A stretch of DNA of 64,000 nt from Gnetum montanum. Its lineage: Eukaryota; Streptophyta; Gnetopsida; Gnetales; Gnetaceae. The DNA lies in NCBI GenBank assembly GCA_015680685.1, contig MNCI01024231.1, positions 82,108 to 146,107 on the forward strand, in the 5' to 3' direction. The notes beneath the pieces are model-generated. The model was not told the DNA's origin. It saw only the letters and a program-made list of their open reading frames with translations, and made no database searches. The position numbers were made by a program, and so were the translations under genes. This document shows positions 59,705 through 64,000 of this stretch, in pieces. Every line of letters starts with the position of its first letter. The stretch's first letter is position 1.

Positions 59705-62700
59705 ATGATGGCTCCCAAGAAAGAACGCAAACACCTAGCACTCACTAAGGTTGATGAAGTGAAGGAAACCCTAGGGTGGATGACATAGGCATGTGTCGTG
59801 GTCCGAGAGGAGACACTGTTGACCCGGTAGGCTACTATGCTTCCTCTATTTTCTCATGCTTCTTTTATTATTTTTGTTTTTCTTGCTTTTGTTTCTGTGA
59901 TTTAGTTTTAGCTATCTGCATTTTCTGTCATCGCATTGCCATTTTTTTGGCCCTTACACCGTCGTTGTTGCCGTTTCGGCCATGGCAGATGTACAGATGC
60001 TACACTAAAGTTTCATGTAAGGTTGCCTAGACCACCATCACTACTACTGTCATTACTACAAAGGCTAGGATGATTTGAGCTACTTGGCATGCAAATGATC
60101 GGGAGGGTTTTTCCATGTATGATGTGATAGTGTAACATGTGTTCTATCACAACATAATGTTAATCGCTTCATTAGGGCTAATCACTCTATTACTATGCTA
60201 AGCTAATTTTGCTACGTTATTGCCTTCATGTTTTTGCTATGCTATGTGCATGAACAGAATTGTGTTATGTTATTTTATAAAATACTAATTTTGCTATGCT
60301 CTATGTGTATTTCACTCAACCATGATGATAACATTTGGTATTGTGTTATGAAAGGTAGCACTAAGGCCAATTTTAATTATTGTAGAAATTGTAGGGGTCT
60401 TGTGCTATGTGAATGGGCCAGTGGCCAATGTTCCTCCAACTATACACATGTGGGGGAGTAGGTGGTTTGGTTACAGGAGGGAGCACAGGAGTTCCTACAA
60501 TTTCTTTTCTAATGCTACAGTATGATCATTTGGTCACACTTAGTGAAGGAGGTAGCAGTTTCCATAATAGAAACCCTATTGCCTCCGAAAAACCAGGGTA
60601 TTCTGAGATACTTGACAGATGGGGCAATTAGCAACGGGCAAGGAGAAGGATCCAGTCAGTGCCCCAGAAATTTAAGGTGTTTGGCTTGGATCTAGGATAT
60701 GCCTAAGTATAATTGCTACCATCTCTACAACACTTTGTTTATTGCACATCATATGGGAATGTGCTTCCCAAACCCACCTGGAGCCATGTTCCAATACACT
60801 ATGCAATGTTTTCTATGATAAGAAAATGTTAACAGTGTGTTTCTGTTACCAGGTTTTACATCAACAAGGATGGGCCTCACAACGATACTGATGTGTTGAC
60901 CTTAGCATAAATGGTGTTGTGGGAGTTTTCTTCCACTAAGAACATGTGCATAGGTGTGATAGGCCAGTGCAGGGGTGAGCACCAAACCTACCCAACATAA
61001 TATCCTAGACTCTAAAATAAATGCAAGAAGTCTGATTAGTTGGATGAGGGATGGGCACCCTTCAAACTAATCACCGTTGAAGATGTCTTGGTTAATCTCC
61101 TATCATTCTCATCATTGTTTAAGCCTGGTAAGCTGAACAGTAGTTATTGCATGTTTGAGTGTCATTGATATTTTCTTCTGCTAGTCATGCTTTACCTAAC
61201 ATTTTTTTCCTTTTTTGTGCTTTTTGTGATTTTGTGCAAACTACTTCTGTGCAAAATGCTATAGGGGTGAAAAAATCCTAGGAGGTGACGGTGCTAACCT
61301 CTGGGAACCAATCGGCCAACATCTACTTCAAGTATGGGAAAGTAGATGAGAGCCAACGTTGGATATGCAGTGCGGCCTCGGAATCCCTGCTCAAGCATCT
61401 TCAAGATGTTGGACTCATGGATTTGTTACTGGCCCCGAATCCAAGTGTCCCTATAGCTGAGATGCTCAACCTAGCGGACTCCTTTTTTGACAGGGTAGAC
61501 CGCTTCTGCACACATGTACATGGTGTGTGGGTGGTCATTAAAATCAATGACTAGCTATATGCAAACCTTTTTGGTGTCCCTTTTGATGGTCCCCTCATAG
61601 GGTCAAAGACCAAGAAAGAGGTGAACCGCCAGAAGGAGGACATTGAGGAGTGGCTAGGGATTGGAAAAGAGCAAAAGGGGATCCCTATGGAGAAGGTCAG
61701 GCCAAGACCCGCCAAAGAGGTTTATCCCATCTTTCGTGCTTGTGCTTTCCCCCAGCTACTTTCCCAAGGAAAGATCCTTCGGATTGGGCAAGCTTGGATG
61801 ATGTAGGAGGTCATGGAAGAGGGGGCTCACTAAAACTGGGCTAGGTATCTATTCAAAGGCCTACAAACTGAAATCGTGGTGGTTCATAAGAAGCAGGAGT
61901 CCCATTTCAATGTGCACTATGCCTCTTACATAGCCTGTTTGCGGCATTTCGCCGAGTTTTTGGTAGTCCATGAGAATGGGTTCTGGGTTACGTTAAATAG
62001 CAATCATATTTCCAAAATTTGGATCTACCAAATCCTCTAGACCACCAGTGCCCAAGATCCCCTAGAAGCTATTGGGGAGTCGTTCTCTATGACGACTAAG
62101 GATCGAGTGGCCTACAACTTTCGTGGCCAAGACAGCATAGGAGAGGCACCCCCTACTGCTGTCGGTAGCATATCGCAGGGAAAACGTCTCATCGCCAAGA
62201 TAGTGGCCACTAACTCATGGCGAAAGAGGCCTCCTTCAGCTGAGGAAACCCTCCTTACAAAAGAATAGGAGGGGTGGACACTGTGGTTTAAGCTATGCAG
62301 GATGCAACCTCCCATCAGTAAATGCTTTTGCTTATGTTTATTTTCTCACCTATTTTGTTAATGTCTACTACGCTATGCTATGCTAAGAAGCATAGCATAG
62401 TGTAGCATCTACTTTAAGCTAATGTAAATATGTTTTTGCTGCCAACGGAATAAGAGGAAGAGGAAGAAGGTGATAAAGAGGTGTCAGCCCCAAGACAGGG
62501 GTGGCAAATAAAGACATGGAGGCCCCAGTCTCAAAGGAAAGGGCCCTGGTTAAGAAGGAAGGAGCTCCTTTCACTGGGGAAGGGGCTCTTATCATTAAGG
62601 AAAATCCTCCTGCTAATGAGGAGGACATTTTTGGAGATGAAGAGGAGTCTCCTATGGATGAAGAGGATGCGGGTGCCTCCAAAGGAAAGGTACCAGCATA

Positions 62701-64000
62701 TAAATAAGAAGCATGCATCAACCTAGAAGGGACTTCTACTAGAGATCCCTTTCCCGAACGTAGTTCAGCATCGGGGGAGCAGACAAATGCTAAAGGTGCT
62801 ATTGTAGTTTTGAGTCAGAAAGGAGGAGAACTACAATTAGATGGTAGTAAGTTTGATAATATATCTGATGATGTATCTATGGGCAATCCCCCCATTATCA
62901 CCCTTGAGGGTTTACTAGGTAGGAGCCCTCATACTATCATTTTCTTTACTCATAGCCTTATCACTGTTCACCTCGGTCATTGCTAATGCATTTAGGTATA
63001 TGACAGACACCACTGTTAATGCTGCAATACCCCCTTCTAATTCCCATGGAGCCATGGGCTGAGACCCCTAATAAACTTACATTCATGCAAGGGGTCATCA
63101 AAGACATGATCGGCCACCTTAGACAAGTCGATCCTAAAGTAGGTAAGTAAAGTAGCTACATTAGGCTCTTTTGTGTTGCTACACTAGAGTTTTTGATTTC
63201 TCTAACTTTTCTACGCTAGTGTGACTGATGTGCTCTTTGTGTGGTTACAGCCTCTTGACCCAAATGGGACATAACACAGGTGTTGAAAGTTGGTGTTGTG
63301 CCTACATTTCTACCTGAAGTGGTTAAGGTGCCTCGTCGCATATACGATGAGGCTAGCAAATGGGATTTGCACTCAGTACGCTCCTTGTGGGAGTGTAGGC
63401 ATGTCAATGAGGACCTATGGAAACGGGTCCAGAAGACTAAAAAAGAGAAGGCTGAGCTAAGCGTCGAAGTGGGAGATCTCAAATCAAGGAACGAATTCCT
63501 CATGGCCCGTGATACTAATGATGGTAGTTGGCGCATGGCTATGACAGATTATGCTAGATATTGGATAGTCATGCGATACAAAAATGAAGCCACCTAAGAA
63601 ATAATAGAATAGCATATGCAAATGGACTTGTTGGCCCAGAAGAAGCAAGACTAGAAAGATTACAGCGTCATAGTTTACGAGTGGGGGCTGTCCCAAAAAA
63701 ACCATAAACACATGTATAAAATGGAATGTGCCACCTACCGCAAACTATACAGGGATGATTTTGTGGAGGTGTTTACTTATAAAGCATTCATAAATGCCAT
63801 TGGCACTTCTGTGGCCTATAACAAGTTCATGGAGCAAGTAAAGGTCACTAAATCTCCTGAACGGGAAGTGGATCTTCCCACAGGTGAGACTGCTACCGAT
63901 TCCTTTTTTCTAGAACCACTGAGATGGATGACCATCAAAAAGGAGAAAGCTGCTACAGACGCTGAACCAAGCGATAGGCATTGGGCAAATATCATGGAGG
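59705..64000 (+). pseudogene. Spliced gene opposite to Tat-like pol, coiled-coil protein, product unrecognised
   Basis: The ATG at 59705 opens MMAPKKERKH. Likely exons, by open frame and GT-AG borders: 59705-59826; about 60386-60703; about 60853-61127; 61265-62317; about 62445-62918; 62996-63142; 63251 to beyond the window. Donors include GTAAGC (61128), GTAAAT (62318) and GTAAGT (63143); acceptors include TTACAG (63250) and TTTAG (62995). The fourth exon holds the longest globular part, with SLLKHLQDVGLMDLLLAP and LYANLFGVPFDGP; the fifth is acidic (DEEESPMDEEDAG); the last begins a coiled coil (VQKTKKEKAELSVEV). In-frame stops such as TAG at 59786 mark it as decayed. The N-globular, acidic, coiled-coil layout recalls the env-like ORFs of the Athila-like elements and plant mobile domain proteins, but no homology is proven. 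Confidence 0.6.
62368..62405. repeat. Palindrome in an intron of the opposite-strand gene
   Basis: CTACGCTATGCTATGCT and its complement (one G-T difference) form a 17 bp stem with a 4-base loop. It lies in the intron starting at 62318 and uses the same word as the LTR array at 52845-53595. Confidence 0.78.

Noticed and set aside
62419-62721. 100-codon - strand frame rich in serine and proline
   Set aside because: It is the antisense of the acidic exon of the + strand gene.

Overview
The window is plant nuclear heterochromatin built almost entirely from nested, decayed LTR retrotransposons. No intact host gene, tRNA, rRNA or CRISPR array was seen. Plant origin rests on copia, Athila-like, chromovirus (Del/Tekay-like) and Tat-like pol genes, tRNA-Asp and tRNA-iMet type primer sites, and captured fragments of a PRP22-type DEAH helicase gene and a PPR gene. 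The depth of nesting and the heavy decay suggest a very large, slowly purged genome, conifer-like, but the species cannot be read from the sequence.

Level 0 is a + strand tandem array of an Athila-like Ty3/gypsy family whose units share LTRs. It runs: 3' end of a first unit (2129-4374), LTR-A (4375-5134 plus 28302-28399), a full second unit with gag, pol and an env-like third ORF (28400-39167), LTR-B (39168-39991), and a third unit (39992-42334 plus 51553-51979). A copia element (1 to about 2128) cuts the first unit on the left.

Level 1 insertions, all on the - strand, are element H (5135-28296, target duplication CCTAG), inside LTR-A; element D (42335-51552, duplication GAGCC/AAGCC), a pol-less relative inside the third unit; and a Tat-like element whose 3' LTR starts at 51980 and which runs past the window end. 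Level 2 is chromovirus G (8064-21830, duplication GCTAT) inside H. It has a full unit followed by a truncated second internal region and LTR. Level 3 is element I (12664-15794, duplication CTAAC) inside the pol gene of G. It looks like a single 3.1 kb LTR that carries host gene fragments.

From 51980 to 64000 the DNA is richer in G+C and less decayed. A - strand Tat-like pol with two RNase H domains (55615-58960) lies between two arrays of the same short repeat. Beyond it a + strand gene with its own TATA box and GT-AG introns (59705 to the end) runs opposite to pol and encodes an unrecognised protein with an acidic linker and a coiled-coil tail. The same GCTACGCTATGC-type palindromes occur in the LTR of this element and in introns of the opposing gene. 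This spliced opposite-strand gene and the gene-carrying LTR are the two most unusual things in the window.

All boundaries, alignments and counts were made by eye. Family names come from motif recognition, not from database searches.
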